From contig QFPO01000003.1 in NCBI GenBank assembly GCA_003241385.1, positions 310,001 to 374,000 on the forward strand: 64,000 nt of DNA. Direction: 5' to 3'. Under the pieces are notes generated by a model. That model ran no database searches. It saw nothing but the letters and a program-made list of their open reading frames with translations, and was not told where the DNA came from. Source of the DNA: Rhodanobacter denitrificans (lineage in GTDB: Bacteria; Pseudomonadota; Gammaproteobacteria; Xanthomonadales; Rhodanobacteraceae). Both the position numbers and the translations under genes were made by a program. Of this stretch, positions 25,698 to 38,831 are shown one piece after another (within the stretch, counting starts at the first letter, position 1; the number at the start of each line of letters is the position of its first letter).

Positions 25698-28600
25698 TCA
25701 TGCCGGCTTGACCGCGTCGGCGTCGGAGACGACCGTCCGCGGCCGGCGCCGCAGCCGGTCGAAGAACAGGTAGATCACCGGCGTCGTGAACAGCGTCAGG
25801 ATCTGGCTCGCGATCAGGCCGCCGACCATGACCAGGCCGAGCGGCGCGCGCAGCTCGGCGCCGGAGCCGGTCGCGAACATCAGCGGCACCGCGCCGAACA
25901 GCGCGGCCAGCGTCGTCATCAGGATCGGCCGGAAGCGCAGCAGCGCCGCCTGGTGGATCGCCTCGCGCGGCGACAGGCCCTGCTCACGCTCGGCCTCCAA
26001 TGCGAAGTCGATCATCATGATCGCGTTCTTCTTGACCAGGCCGATCAGCAGCACGATGCCGATCACCGCGATTAGGTCCAGGCTCTGCCCGCTGATCAGC
26101 AGTGCCAGCAGCGCACCGACGGTCGCCGACGGCAGCGTCGAGAGGATCGTGACCGGATGGATGTAGCTCTCGTAGAGCACGCCGAGCACGATGTACATGA
26201 CCAGCACGGCGGCCAGGATCAGCCACAGCGTGCTCGCCAGCGAGTTGCGGAATGCGTCGGCCGCGCCCTGCAGGCGCAGCTCGACGCTGGCCGGCATCGC
26301 CAGCTCGCGCTGCGCCTGCTCGATCGCCGCGACCGCCTCGCCGAGCGAGGCGCCGGACGCGAGGTTGAACGAGACCGTCACCGCCGGGAACTGGCCGATG
26401 TGGTTGACCAGCAGCGCCGAAGGCCGCTCCTCGATGCGCGCGATGCCCGACAGCGGCACCTGCTGCCCGTCCGCGGCGGCGACGCGGATCCGCGCGATCG
26501 CCTCCGGACCGAACTGGAAATCCTGGCGCGCCTCGAGCACGACGCGGTACTGGTTGGCCTGCGTGAAGATCGTCGAGATCTGGCGCTGGCCGAACGCGTC
26601 GTACAGCGCGTCGGCGATCGCCGACACCGACACGCCGAGCCGCGCCGCGGCGTTGCGGTCGATCGCGATGTAGGCCTGCAGGCCCTGGTCCTGCAGATCG
26701 CTGGCGACGTCGGCGAGCGGGCCGGCGCTCTGCAGCCGTTCGAGCAGGCGCGGCGTCCACGCGGCCAGCTCGGCGAAGTCCGGACTGGTCAGGCTGAACT
26801 GGTACTGCGTGCGGCTGATCCGGTCCTCGATGCTGAGCTCCTGCACCGGCTGCAGGTACAGCGCGATGCCGGGCACGCGCGCGACGCGCTCGCGCAGGCG
26901 CTCGATGACCTCCAGTGCGCCGGCGCTGCGCTCGCCGTGCGGCTTGAGCTCGATCAGCAGGCGCCCGGTGTTGAGCGTCGCATTGCTGCCGTCGACGCCG
27001 ATGAACGAGGACAGGCTCGCGACGTCGGGGTCCTTCAGGATCTCGTCGGCCAGCGCCTGCTGCCGTTCGGACATCGCCGCGAAAGACACCGACTGCGGCG
27101 CCTCGCTGATGCCCTGGATCAGGCCGGCGTCCTGGATCGGGAAGAAGCCCTTCGGCACGGCCACATACAACGCCGCGGTCAGCGCCAGCGTGGCCAGCGT
27201 CGCGATCAGCATCAGCGGCTGGCGTGCCAGCACCCAGTGCAGCGCACGGTCGTAGGCGTCGATCAGGCGGTCGAACGCATCGCCGTGGCGGTGCTGCGCG
27301 ACGGCTTCCTCGCCGTCGCGGCGCGTCGGATGGCCGTGGCGCAGGAACAATGCGCACATCATCGGCGTCAGCGTCAGCGACACGATCAGCGAGATGCCGA
27401 TCGCGACCGCCAGCGTGATCGCGAACTCGTGGAACAGCCGGCCGACCACGTCGGCCATGAACAGCAGCGGGATCAGCACCGCGATCAGCGACAGCGTCAG
27501 CGAGATCAGCGTGAAGCCGATCTGGCGCGCGCCCTCCAGCGCTGCCTGCAACGGCCGCGCGCCGCGCTCGAGATGGCGCGCGATGTTCTCGAGCATGACG
27601 ATCGCATCGTCGACGACGAAGCCGGTCGCAATCGTCAGCGCCATCAGCGTCAGATTGTTCAGCGAGAACCCGGCCAGCAGCATCACGCCGAACGTGCCGA
27701 TCAGCGACAGCGGCACCGCGATGCTCGGGATGATCGTGGCCGGCACGTTGCGCAGGAACACGAACGTCACCATCACGACCAGGCCGATCGCGAGCATCAG
27801 CTCGTGCTGCACGCCGCGGATCGAGGCGCGGATCGACTCGGTGCGGTCGCTCAGCACGGCCACGTCGATGCCGGCCGGCAACGCCGCCGACAGCTGCGGC
27901 AGCAGCGCGCGCACGCGGTCGACGACCTCGATCACGTTGGCGCCGGGCTGGCGCTGGATGTTGACGAGAATCGCCGGGACCGGACCGGACCAGGCCGCCA
28001 GATGGCGGTTCTCGGCGCCGTCCTCGACGGTCGCGACGTCGCCCAGGCGCAGCGGCGCGCCGTCGCGATAGGCCAGGATCAGCTGGCGGTACTCCTCGAC
28101 CGAGCGCATCTGGTCGTTGGCGTCGAGCATGATCGCGCGCGTCGGGCCGTCGAAGCTGCCCTTGGGCGTGTTGACGTTGGCCGCACCGATCGCAGTGCGG
28201 ATGTCGGCGACCGACAGGCCCGCCGCGGCCAGCGCGACCGGATTGACCTGCACGCGCACGGCCGGCCGCTGCCCACCGGCCAGGCTGACCAGGCCGACGC
28301 CCGGCAGCTGCGCCAGGCGCTGCGCCATGCGCGTGTCGACCAGGTCGTAGACCGCCGGCAGCGCCATCGCCGAGGACGTCACCGCCAGCGTCAGGATCGG
28401 CGTGTCGGCCGGATTGACCTTGCGATAGACCGGCGGCACCGGCAGGTCGTTCGGCAGGAACGAGCTGGCCGCATTGATCGCGGCCTGCACTTCCTGCTCG
28501 GCGACCGCCAGCGAGACCTCGAGCGTGAACTGCAGCGTGATCACCGAGGCGCCGCCCGAGCTCGTCGAGGACATCTGCTTGAGGCCGGGAATCTGGCCGA

Positions 28601-28811
28601 GCCGCCGCTCCAGCGGCGCGGTGATCGCGCGCGTGGTCACGGTCGGGCTGGCGCCCGGGTACAAAGTCAGGACCTGGATGATCGGGTAGTCGACCTGCGG
28701 CAGCGCGGCCACCGGCAGCAGGCGGTACGCGAGCAGGCCCGACAGCAGCAGCGCGACCATCAGCAGCGTGGTCGCCACCGGCCGCAGGATGAACGGGCGC
28801 GACAGGTTCAC
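25698..28811 (-). CDS. mdtB: RND efflux permease, MdtB-like
   Basis: The 1037-residue HAE1-type RND transporter starts VNLSRPFILRPVATTLL and carries the helix-4 acidic pair in GFVVDDAIVMLEN. It is paralogous to the next gene, as expected of an MdtB/MdtC pair. Its GTG start (28811) overlaps the mdtA stop by 4 nt (GTGA), which implies coupled translation. Related pumps export bile salts, novobiocin and some metals or siderophores; the substrate here is unknown. Confidence 0.92.
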   Translation of the reverse strand: MNLSRPFILRPVATTLLMVALLLSGLLAYRLLPVAALPQVDYPIIQVLTLYPGASPTVTTRAITAPLERRLGQIPGLKQMSSTSSGGASVITLQFTLEVSLAVAEQEVQAAINAASSFLPNDLPVPPVYRKVNPADTPILTLAVTSSAMALPAVYDLVDTRMAQRLAQLPGVGLVSLAGGQRPAVRVQVNPVALAAAGLSVADIRTAIGAANVNTPKGSFDGPTRAIMLDANDQMRSVEEYRQLILAYRDGAPLRLGDVATVEDGAENRHLAAWSGPVPAILVNIQRQPGANVIEVVDRVRALLPQLSAALPAGIDVAVLSDRTESIRASIRGVQHELMLAIGLVVMVTFVFLRNVPATIIPSIAVPLSLIGTFGVMLLAGFSLNNLTLMALTIATGFVVDDAIVMLENIARHLERGARPLQAALEGARQIGFTLISLTLSLIAVLIPLLFMADVVGRLFHEFAITLAVAIGISLIVSLTLTPMMCALFLRHGHPTRRDGEEAVAQHRHGDAFDRLIDAYDRALHWVLARQPLMLIATLATLALTAALYVAVPKGFFPIQDAGLIQGISEAPQSVSFAAMSERQQALADEILKDPDVASLSSFIGVDGSNATLNTGRLLIELKPHGERSAGALEVIERLRERVARVPGIALYLQPVQELSIEDRISRTQYQFSLTSPDFAELAAWTPRLLERLQSAGPLADVASDLQDQGLQAYIAIDRNAAARLGVSVSAIADALYDAFGQRQISTIFTQANQYRVVLEARQDFQFGPEAIARIRVAAADGQQVPLSGIARIEERPSALLVNHIGQFPAVTVSFNLASGASLGEAVAAIEQAQRELAMPASVELRLQGAADAFRNSLASTLWLILAAVLVMYIVLGVLYESYIHPVTILSTLPSATVGALLALLISGQSLDLIAVIGIVLLIGLVKKNAIMMIDFALEAEREQGLSPREAIHQAALLRFRPILMTTLAALFGAVPLMFATGSGAELRAPLGLVMVGGLIASQILTLFTTPVIYLFFDRLRRRPRTVVSDADAVKPA

Positions 28812-30004
28812 GAGCGCGTCGCCGGCGCCTCGGCCGCGGGCGCGTCCGGTACGATCTCGACCGTCGCACCCTCGCGCAGGCGGTCCAGACCTTCGAGCAC
28901 GACGCGCTCGCCGGCGGCGATGCCGTCCAGCACCGCGACACGCTCGCCGTCGGCCGCGCCGAGCTTGAGCGGCCGCACGGCGATCTTGTTGTCGTCGCCG
29001 ACGACGTAGACGAAGTTGCCCTTGGCGCCGAACTGCACGGCCGCGTTCGGGATCACGACCGAGTCGGTGCTCGACACCTGCAGCCGGACGTTGACGAACT
29101 GGTTCGGATACAGGCTCTCGTCGACGTTGTCGAAGCCGGCGCGCAGGCGCAGCGTGCCGGTGGTCGTGTCGATGCGGTTGTCGAGGCTGGTCAGCGTGCC
29201 GGTCGCCAGCTGCCGACGCTCCTCGCGGTCCCAGGCCTCGACGGTCAGCGCACGCTCGGCGCGCACCGCTTCCAGCACGGCCGGCAGTTCGGTCTCGGGA
29301 ATCGTGAACAGCACGCTGATCGGCGCCATCTGCGTGATCGTCGCGATGCCGTCGCTGTCGCCGCTGCGCACGAGATTGCCGACGTCGACGCTGCGCAGGC
29401 CGATGCGGCCGCCGATCGGCGCGACGATGCGCGTATAGGTCAGCTGCAGGCGCGCGTCGTCGACCGCGGCCTGGTCGGCCTGGCGGCGCGCCTCGTACTG
29501 GCGCACCAGGGCCTCCTGGGTGCCGAGCTGCTGGCCCGACACATAGCCCTTGCCCTGCAGCTCGCGATAGCGCGCGAGGTCCGACTGCGCATTGGCGAGC
29601 TCGGCCAGATTCTGCTGCTGCGTGCCCTGCGCCTGGGCGAGCCGGACCTGGAACGGACGCGGGTCGATCTCGGCGAGCAGATCGCCGGCGGCCACCAGCT
29701 GGCCCTCCTCGAACGCGACGCGCACCAGCTCGCCCTCGACGCGGCTGCGTACGGTCACCGTATTGAGCGGCGTCACCGTGCCGAGTGCCTTGAGGCGCAG
29801 CACCAGGTCTTCGCGCTGCGCGGTCGCGACGCGCACCGGCACCACCTGGGTGCCGTCGCGCCAGCCGCCGCGCGCCGGCGGCGGGTTCGCGCCGGCACCG
29901 ACGAAATGCCGCCACGCGAAGAAGCCGCCGGCCAGCAGGATCGCCACCAGGAACAGACCGACGAACGGTCGCAGGCGGGAACGGGACGGCGGATGGACGG
30001 TCAT
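28808..30004 (-). CDS. mdtA: RND efflux periplasmic adaptor, MdtA-like
   Basis: The 398-residue membrane fusion protein has an N-terminal membrane anchor (LRPFVGLFLVAILLAGGFFAW), lipoyl/biotinyl-type half motifs (VTVRSRVEGELVRVAFEEGQ and RIVAPIGGRIGLRSVDVGN), a helical hairpin rich in Gln/Ala, and a beta-barrel region. It links the RND pump to the outer-membrane channel. The ATG at 30004 has GGAG 6 nt upstream. It is the first gene of an mdtA-mdtB-mdtC operon. No two-component regulator is adjacent. Confidence 0.92.
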   Translation of the reverse strand: MTVHPPSRSRLRPFVGLFLVAILLAGGFFAWRHFVGAGANPPPARGGWRDGTQVVPVRVATAQREDLVLRLKALGTVTPLNTVTVRSRVEGELVRVAFEEGQLVAAGDLLAEIDPRPFQVRLAQAQGTQQQNLAELANAQSDLARYRELQGKGYVSGQQLGTQEALVRQYEARRQADQAAVDDARLQLTYTRIVAPIGGRIGLRSVDVGNLVRSGDSDGIATITQMAPISVLFTIPETELPAVLEAVRAERALTVEAWDREERRQLATGTLTSLDNRIDTTTGTLRLRAGFDNVDESLYPNQFVNVRLQVSSTDSVVIPNAAVQFGAKGNFVYVVGDDNKIAVRPLKLGAADGERVAVLDGIAAGERVVLEGLDRLREGATVEIVPDAPAAEAPATRS

Positions 30005-30373
30005 GGCGACTCCTGTCCCGCGGATCGGCGCGGGGCATTGGCGTGAAACGGACGAAGATGAGAATGGCTGTGCCGGCGGCGCGATCGGGCGCCGGTCACT
30101 GGCTCGCTCGGAAGGGGCCGGACGCGCGAAGACCGCGCGCGCGGACAACCGGGCGGATTTTAGTCCGGGTCACGACGCCAAAGTTCCTTCTCTTTCGGCA
30201 CTTGCCAAAGCGGGGGCCGATACGCTCGCGCGAGCGGCGGCGGCGGCGCTGCGGGGTCGATGCGAGCACGCCGACAGGGATCTGACGGCGGCAGGATGCG
30301 TCGTGGCGACGGTGTATAGTCCGACTCGCCCCCGAGCACCGGCCGTTCCGGTGCGTCCATCCGTCATTGCCTC
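30005..30373. other. Divergent intergenic region mdtA / maeB
   Basis: This 369-nt stretch holds no convincing gene. It contains a -10-like box for maeB and T-rich patches near 30153-30206 that may belong to the mdt promoter. I see no clear operator dyad. Confidence 0.5.
30315..30320 (+). promoter_or_regulatory. maeB: Candidate -10 element for maeB
   Basis: TATAGT matches five of six positions of the sigma-70 -10 consensus and stands out in GC-rich DNA 53 nt before the maeB ATG. No good -35 box lies at normal spacing, so the assignment is tentative. Confidence 0.4.
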
Positions 30374-32668
30374 ATGTCCGATGCCGAAGAACTGAAGAAG
30401 GCCGCGCTCGAGTACCACCGCAAGGCGCCGGCCGGCAAGATCAAGGTCACGCCGACCAAACCCGTCGTCACCCAGCGCGAACTGTCGCTGGCCTACTCGC
30501 CCGGCGTCGCCGCCGCCTGCGAGGAGATCGTCCGCGATCCGGCCGAGGTCGCCACGCTGACCGCGCGCGGCAACCTGGTCGCCGTGATCACCAACGGCAC
30601 CGCCGTGCTCGGCCTCGGCAACATCGGCCCGCTGGCGGCCAAGCCGGTCATGGAAGGCAAGGGCATGCTGTTCCAGAAGTTCGCCGGCATCGACGTGTTC
30701 GACATCGAGATCGACGAGCGCGACCCGGACAAGCTGGTCGACATCATCGCCAGCCTCGAGCCGAGCTTCGGCGGCATCAACCTCGAGGACATCAAGGCAC
30801 CGGAATGCTTCGAGGTCGAGCGCAAGCTGCGCGAGCGCATGAAGATCCCGGTCTTCCACGACGACCAGCACGGCACGGCGATCATCGTCGGCGCGGCCAT
30901 CGTCAACGCGCTCAAGGTCGTCGGCAAGGCGATCGGCGACATCCGCCTGGTCCACACCGGTGCCGGCGCGGCCGGCATCGCCTGCCTCGACATGCTGGTC
31001 AGCCTCGGCGTGAAGCCCGAGCACATCCAGGTCGTCGACCGGCTCGGCGTGGTCTACACCGGCCGCACCGAGGAAATGGACGCGAACAAGGCACGCTATG
31101 CGCGCGACACCGCCGCGCGCAGCCTCGAGGAGATCATCGACGGCGCCGACGTGTTCCTCGGCCTGTCGGCGCCCGGCGTGCTGAGCCAGGCGATGGTCCG
31201 GCGCATGGCGCCGCGGCCGATCATCCTGGCGCTGGCCAATCCGACGCCGGAGATCCTGCCCGAGCTGGTCCGCGAGGCCAGCCCCGACGCGATCGTCGCG
31301 ACCGGGCGCTCGGACTACCCGAACCAGGTCAACAACGCGCTGTGCTTCCCGTACATCTTCCGCGGCGCACTCGACGTCGGCGCGACGACGATCAACGAGG
31401 CGATGAAGGTCGCCTGCGTGCACGCGATCGCCGATCTGGCCGAGCGCGAGATGTCCGACGTCGCCGCACGCGCCTACGGCGGCGAGATGCCGGAGTTCGG
31501 ACCCGATTATCTGATCCCGCAGCCGTTCGATCCGCGCCTGCTGACCCAGCTCGCGCCGGCCGTCGCGGAGGCGGCGATGGCGTCGGGCGTGGCGACCCGG
31601 CCGCTCGAATCGCTGGAGGCCTACCGCACCGAGCTCAACGCATTCGTGTTCCGCACCGGCCTGATCATGCGGCCGCTGTTCGACCGCGCGCGCGCCGATC
31701 CGCAGCGCATCGTCTACGCCGAGGGCGAGGAGGAGGTCGTGCTGCGCGCGCTGCAGCACATCGTCGACGAGCGCATGGCGCGGCCGATCCTGATCGGCCG
31801 TCCGGCGGTCATCGAGGCGCGCATCCAGCGCCTGCACCTGCGGATCCGGCCCGGCGTCGACTTCGAGATATGCAACATCGAGAGCGATCCGCGCTTTCGC
31901 GACTACTGGATGCACTACCACGAGCTGCTGCAGCGCCGCGGCGTGACGCCCGACAGCGCCAAGGCCGTGGTGCGCTCGCGCCCGACCGTGATCGCCGCGC
32001 TGATGGTCGCGCGCGGCGAGGCCGACGCGATGATCACCGGCATCGTCGGCCGCTATCACAAGAAGCTGCGCTACATCCAGGACATCATCCCGCTCGACGA
32101 AGGCGTCTGCGCGCCGGCGGCGATGACCGGCGTGGTCAACGCCAAGGGCGCGTTCTTCTACGTCGACACCCACGTCAAGCTCGACCCGACCGCCGAGCAG
32201 ATCGCCGAGGCGACGATCCAGGCCGCCAAGCGGCTCGGCATGTTCGGCGTGACGCCGAAGATCGCCCTGCTCTCGCATTCGAACTTCGGCAGCCACGAGG
32301 ATCCGGTCGCGGCCAAGATGCGCCAGGCGCTCGGCCTGATCCGCGCGCGCGCGCCGGACCTGGAGGTCGAGGGCGAGATGCACGCCGACACCGCGCTGAG
32401 CGAGGAGATCCGCGAGCGGATCTTCCCGAACTCGCGGCTGCACGGGCGCGCCAACCTGTTCGTGTTCCCGAACATGGACGCGGCCAACATCAGCTACAAC
32501 ATGACGCGCGTGCTGACCGACGGCGTCGTGATCGGCCCGATGCTGATGGGCCTATCGCAGCCGGCGCACATCATCACGCCGTCGGCGACGGTGCGCCGCG
32601 TCGTCAACATGACCGCGATCGCCAGCGTCGAGTCGCAGATCCGCAAGGCGCAGGCGGCCGGCGCCTGA
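30374..32668 (+). CDS. maeB: NADP-dependent malic enzyme with C-terminal phosphotransacetylase-like domain
   Basis: The 764-residue MaeB-type protein decarboxylates malate to pyruvate and supplies NADPH. Residues 1-430 are the malic enzyme part (LAYSPGVAAACEEI, KMPVFHDDQHGT-like PVFHDDQHGTA, and the NAD(P)-binding HTGAGAAGIA). Residues about 430-764 form a phosphotransacetylase-like domain (ADAMITGIVGRY, LLSHSNFGS), which in the family binds acetyl-CoA as an allosteric site. Length is typical (about 760). A strong hairpin follows. Confidence 0.95.
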   Translation: MSDAEELKKAALEYHRKAPAGKIKVTPTKPVVTQRELSLAYSPGVAAACEEIVRDPAEVATLTARGNLVAVITNGTAVLGLGNIGPLAAKPVMEGKGMLFQKFAGIDVFDIEIDERDPDKLVDIIASLEPSFGGINLEDIKAPECFEVERKLRERMKIPVFHDDQHGTAIIVGAAIVNALKVVGKAIGDIRLVHTGAGAAGIACLDMLVSLGVKPEHIQVVDRLGVVYTGRTEEMDANKARYARDTAARSLEEIIDGADVFLGLSAPGVLSQAMVRRMAPRPIILALANPTPEILPELVREASPDAIVATGRSDYPNQVNNALCFPYIFRGALDVGATTINEAMKVACVHAIADLAEREMSDVAARAYGGEMPEFGPDYLIPQPFDPRLLTQLAPAVAEAAMASGVATRPLESLEAYRTELNAFVFRTGLIMRPLFDRARADPQRIVYAEGEEEVVLRALQHIVDERMARPILIGRPAVIEARIQRLHLRIRPGVDFEICNIESDPRFRDYWMHYHELLQRRGVTPDSAKAVVRSRPTVIAALMVARGEADAMITGIVGRYHKKLRYIQDIIPLDEGVCAPAAMTGVVNAKGAFFYVDTHVKLDPTAEQIAEATIQAAKRLGMFGVTPKIALLSHSNFGSHEDPVAAKMRQALGLIRARAPDLEVEGEMHADTALSEEIRERIFPNSRLHGRANLFVFPNMDAANISYNMTRVLTDGVVIGPMLMGLSQPAHIITPSATVRRVVNMTAIASVESQIRKAQAAGA

Positions 32669-32684
32669 CCCCGCCGCCTCCGCA

Positions 32685-32712
32685 CGGCCCCGGCACCGAC
32701 GTGCCGGGGCCG
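32685..32712. terminator. Hairpin between maeB and the LRR gene
   Basis: A perfect 12-bp stem (cggccccggcac, 32685-32696, with its complement at 32701-32712) closes a cgac loop in the gap between convergent genes. It probably ends both transcripts. Confidence 0.7.
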
Positions 32713-32717
32713 CATGC

Positions 32718-34178
32718 TCAGGGCGCCTCGAAGCCGCCGGCCCAGATCACGTCCGGAAACGCCGTGCAGGCCTGATACCACGGCGTCTCGCCGGTGGCCT
32801 GGTCCCACTGCACCGACGGCTCCGGATCCAGATGGTTCGGACACAGCGCCGTCGCACCGGGCCGGATGCTGCCCGGCACGATCGCCGGCGGCGGGCCGGT
32901 CAGTCGATTGTCCGAAACGTCGTAGCTGAGCAGCATGTGCAGGATCGCCACGCGCGGCGCGGTGCCGGACAGGTGGTTGTCGTTGACCTTGAACGAGCCC
33001 AGACGCGGCATCCCGTTGAGCACCGGAATCGTGCCGCCGAGCCGGTTATGCGAAACGTCGAAGCTGTTCATCATCGGCAGGTCGGCCAGTGACGGGATGC
33101 CGCCGGACAGCTGGTTGTTCGCGGCATGAAACGTGCCCATCGACGCCAGCCCGGCGATCTCCGGCAGACGGCCGGTGAGGTGGTTGTTGGACGCGTCGAA
33201 ATGAACCAGCTCGGGCGTGGCCTCGAACGTCGGCAGCGTGCCGACGAGCGCATTGTCGTTGGCGTAGAACACGCGCAGTCGCGGCACCTGATCGAGCGCG
33301 GGGATCGGCCCCTCCAGCCGATTGAATGCGACGTCGTAGACCTCCAGCGCCGGCAGATCCGCGAACGAGCTCACCATGCGGTCGAACTGGTTGTCGCGGG
33401 CATAGAACTCCTTCATCCGCGGCAGGCCGGCGATCGACGGCAGCGGCCCACTCAGCTGGTTGCTGTTGGCGCCGACGAACGTCAGGTCGGACAGATGCGC
33501 CAGCGACGGAAAGGAGCCGGTCAAAGCGTTGGAGCTCACGTCGATCAGCGTGAGCGTAGGGGCGCTGTCCAGCGACGGGATCGTGCCGTCGAGCCGGTTG
33601 TACGCGACGATGTACTGCTCGAGTGCAACCGGACCGTTCTCGACCGGAAACGGCGGAATCGAGCCTTCGAGCCGGTTGTGGTTGACGTCGAAGATGCGCA
33701 GCCGGGACAGGCCGGCCAGTGACGGCAGCGGACCGGTCAGACCGTACCCCTCGGCCGTATTGACCTGCTGCGTCGCCTCGAACACGACCAGGTTGACCAA
33801 TGCGTCCAGCGGCGGAATCGGGCCCTCGAAGAAGTTCAGCGGCAGCCGCAAGATCTTGAGCTGGGTCTGTTCCGACAACGAAGCCGGCAGCGTACCCCAG
33901 ACGTTGTTGCGGACCATCTCCAGGCCCAGCACGTGGTCGCCGGCACCGTCGCAGATCACGCCGTACCAGGTGCATTCGGTGCCGGCCGGGCCGCCCCAGT
34001 TGCTGCGGTCGAACCAGTACTCCGGATGCATGTCGGCGTAGAAATCGAGCAGGAATGCGCGCTCGGACGCGGGTACGGCATGCGCGGCAGCCGACACGGC
34101 GGTCAGCGCCAGCGCGAGCAGCCAGCGGGCGAGGCCCGGTGCGGCTGCCGGTCGGCGGGAATGGCGAAACGGAATCAT
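32718..34178 (-). CDS. Secreted plant-type leucine-rich repeat protein
   Basis: The 486-residue exported protein has a signal peptide (ARWLLALALTAVSAAAHA), an LRR N-terminal cap-like segment (YWFDRSNWGGPAGTECTWYG) and about a dozen repeats of 22-24 residues with the plant-specific pattern L-x-x-N-x-L-x-G-x-[IL]-P (for example SHNRLGGTIPVLNGMPRL). The C-terminus ends DVIWAGGFEAP, resembling the F-x-D-G-F-E tail of neighbouring secreted proteins. Such LRR proteins usually bind proteins or glycans outside the cell. The ATG at 34178 has GGAG 8 nt upstream. No membrane anchor or LPXTG-like signal is present. Confidence 0.85.
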   Translation of the reverse strand: MIPFRHSRRPAAAPGLARWLLALALTAVSAAAHAVPASERAFLLDFYADMHPEYWFDRSNWGGPAGTECTWYGVICDGAGDHVLGLEMVRNNVWGTLPASLSEQTQLKILRLPLNFFEGPIPPLDALVNLVVFEATQQVNTAEGYGLTGPLPSLAGLSRLRIFDVNHNRLEGSIPPFPVENGPVALEQYIVAYNRLDGTIPSLDSAPTLTLIDVSSNALTGSFPSLAHLSDLTFVGANSNQLSGPLPSIAGLPRMKEFYARDNQFDRMVSSFADLPALEVYDVAFNRLEGPIPALDQVPRLRVFYANDNALVGTLPTFEATPELVHFDASNNHLTGRLPEIAGLASMGTFHAANNQLSGGIPSLADLPMMNSFDVSHNRLGGTIPVLNGMPRLGSFKVNDNHLSGTAPRVAILHMLLSYDVSDNRLTGPPPAIVPGSIRPGATALCPNHLDPEPSVQWDQATGETPWYQACTAFPDVIWAGGFEAP

Positions 34179-34253
34179 CGAAGGATCTCCGGACAATCGA
34201 AGGCGGTCGGGTGAGCCGTGCGCCCGGCGGGCGCTCGGCAGCGGCGTGCGGGA

Positions 34254-35795
34254 CTAGTCGAATCCGTCGGAGAAGATCGCGTCGCCGACCGCACGCTCGA
34301 ACGCGCCGATGTCGACGGCGGCTCCGGACAGACGCGCATGCCCCTCGCCGCGCTGGTCGTGTTCCAGATTCTCCGGATTGAATCCGGCGTCGAGCGCCGG
34401 ACTGTCGGCGGCCAGCGCATGCGTCAGCGTCGGGCCGTCGTTGTCGGCGAGCGGCAACAGACGCGGATCGCCGGCCAGCGTATCGGGCGGCACGGTCAGG
34501 CTCGACGCGCCGATCAGGTTGCCCGATCCGGTGATGACCAGTTTCGGCAGCTGGGTGTCGATGTCGGCGATGCCGTAGACGGTCGTATTGGCCGCGACGA
34601 TCGAGCTCTCGATGCGCGGCGGGAAGTCGTAGACACCCTGGAACAGCGGATGCTGCGGCAGCAGGCCGCCGGCGCCGTAGCCGGCATCGTTGAACGCGAT
34701 CGTGCTGTTGGTCAGCCGTACGCCGCCGAGCAGCGTCCAGAGGCCGCCGCCGGTGTTCTGCGCGGTATTGCCCGACACCGTGCTGTTGATCAGCACCATG
34801 CGGTCGGCCGCGATGTCGCCGCCGATCATCGCGAGCGCGCCGCCCGTCCCGGCGTGGTTGTCCGACAGCGTGCTGCGCTCGATGCGGATGTGGTTGTGGG
34901 TCATGATCGCGCCGCCCATGCCCTGGTCGGTCGTGAAATAGCCGTAGCCGGCCGCGTACGGCCGGCCGGTCGCGCGATTGCCGCTGAGGCTGCTGTCGGT
35001 CACCGTCACCGAACTCGTGGCGTAGACGCCGTAGCCGACGTAGACGCCGCCGCCGAGCGCACCGCCGAGCGGCGAGGAGACCTCGTTGCCGGTGACGGTC
35101 GAACGCACCAGCGCGAGGTCGCGGCTGCCGTCGACGAATAGCGCGCCGCCCGCGGCCGCGTAGCTGGCGCCGTCGACGACGTCGACGCGGCAGGCTTCCA
35201 GATGCGAGTCGGTCAGCGTCGCGCCGAGCGCGGCGATGCAGCCGCCGCGTGCCTGCGACATCGCCGAGACCGAGCACTCGCGCACCGTGGCGCCGGTCAG
35301 CACCACCGAACCGTCGGAGTCGATGCAGCCGCCGCGCATCGTCACGTCGGGATCGGTGCCGGCGATCGCGCCGCCGCGCACGGTCAGCCCTTCGATCGTC
35401 AGCGTGCCGGTGCCGGTATGCCGCAGCACGCGGTCGGCGCCGCTGCCGGCCAGTGCCAGCGCCGCGGCGCCGGGACCGCGCAGCGTCAGGCCATGCTGCC
35501 CGACCGCGATCGCACCGCTGGTGAGGCTGATCGTGCCGCAGCTCAGCGCGCCGAGGTCGACGATGTCGCCCGGCGCGGCACCGGCCAGCACGTCGCGCAG
35601 GCTGCCGGCGCCGCTGTCGCCGCACTGCGTGACCGGCCAGGTCGCGCCGCCCTCGGGCCTGCCGCCCGCATGCGCGGCCGGCAGGCCGACCGCCGCGGCC
35701 ACGCCGACCGACACGCCGAGCGCGAGCGCCAGTGCCACCGCCAACGGCCGGCGGGTGCCGTACACGGCCCCGCTCGTCAGGTTTGCATCATTCAC
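34254..35795 (-). CDS. Secreted right-handed beta-helix protein with choice-of-anchor Q region
   Basis: The 513-residue exported protein has a long signal peptide (about residues 1-45), then parallel beta-helix repeats of polymorphic outer-membrane-protein type (GGALxx..., STVSGNTAQNTGGGLW). A choice-of-anchor Q-like region follows (DNDGPTLTHALAADSPALDAG, AAVDIGAFERA). It ends exactly at GDAIFSDGFD. Function is unknown; surface adhesin or cell-surface structure is likely. Two GTG codons compete (35798, 35795); GGAGG spacing favours 35795. It lies downstream of the sigma/kinase pair on the same strand. Confidence 0.8.
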   Translation of the reverse strand: MNDANLTSGAVYGTRRPLAVALALALGVSVGVAAAVGLPAAHAGGRPEGGATWPVTQCGDSGAGSLRDVLAGAAPGDIVDLGALSCGTISLTSGAIAVGQHGLTLRGPGAAALALAGSGADRVLRHTGTGTLTIEGLTVRGGAIAGTDPDVTMRGGCIDSDGSVVLTGATVRECSVSAMSQARGGCIAALGATLTDSHLEACRVDVVDGASYAAAGGALFVDGSRDLALVRSTVTGNEVSSPLGGALGGGVYVGYGVYATSSVTVTDSSLSGNRATGRPYAAGYGYFTTDQGMGGAIMTHNHIRIERSTLSDNHAGTGGALAMIGGDIAADRMVLINSTVSGNTAQNTGGGLWTLLGGVRLTNSTIAFNDAGYGAGGLLPQHPLFQGVYDFPPRIESSIVAANTTVYGIADIDTQLPKLVITGSGNLIGASSLTVPPDTLAGDPRLLPLADNDGPTLTHALAADSPALDAGFNPENLEHDQRGEGHARLSGAAVDIGAFERAVGDAIFSDGFD

Positions 35796-35931
35796 CACCG
35801 TACCTCCCCTCTGCGCGAACGGACGATCGCTTACCTACCGTTGCGGAGTCGACAGGGCGAAACGTGACATCGCGGCGATCTTTTTTTCGTTTTCCCCCGC
35901 CCTCGCCGGCCCAGATCACGCCGCGGCAGGC

Positions 35932-38830
<2,899 letters not shown>

Positions 38831-38831
<1 letters not shown>

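Noticed and set aside
22547..25711. Long plus-strand frames opposite mdtB and mdtC
   Set aside because: They are rich in Gln, Arg, His and Asp, as expected of the antisense of GC-rich genes, and have no known motif. The minus-strand RND genes account for the region.
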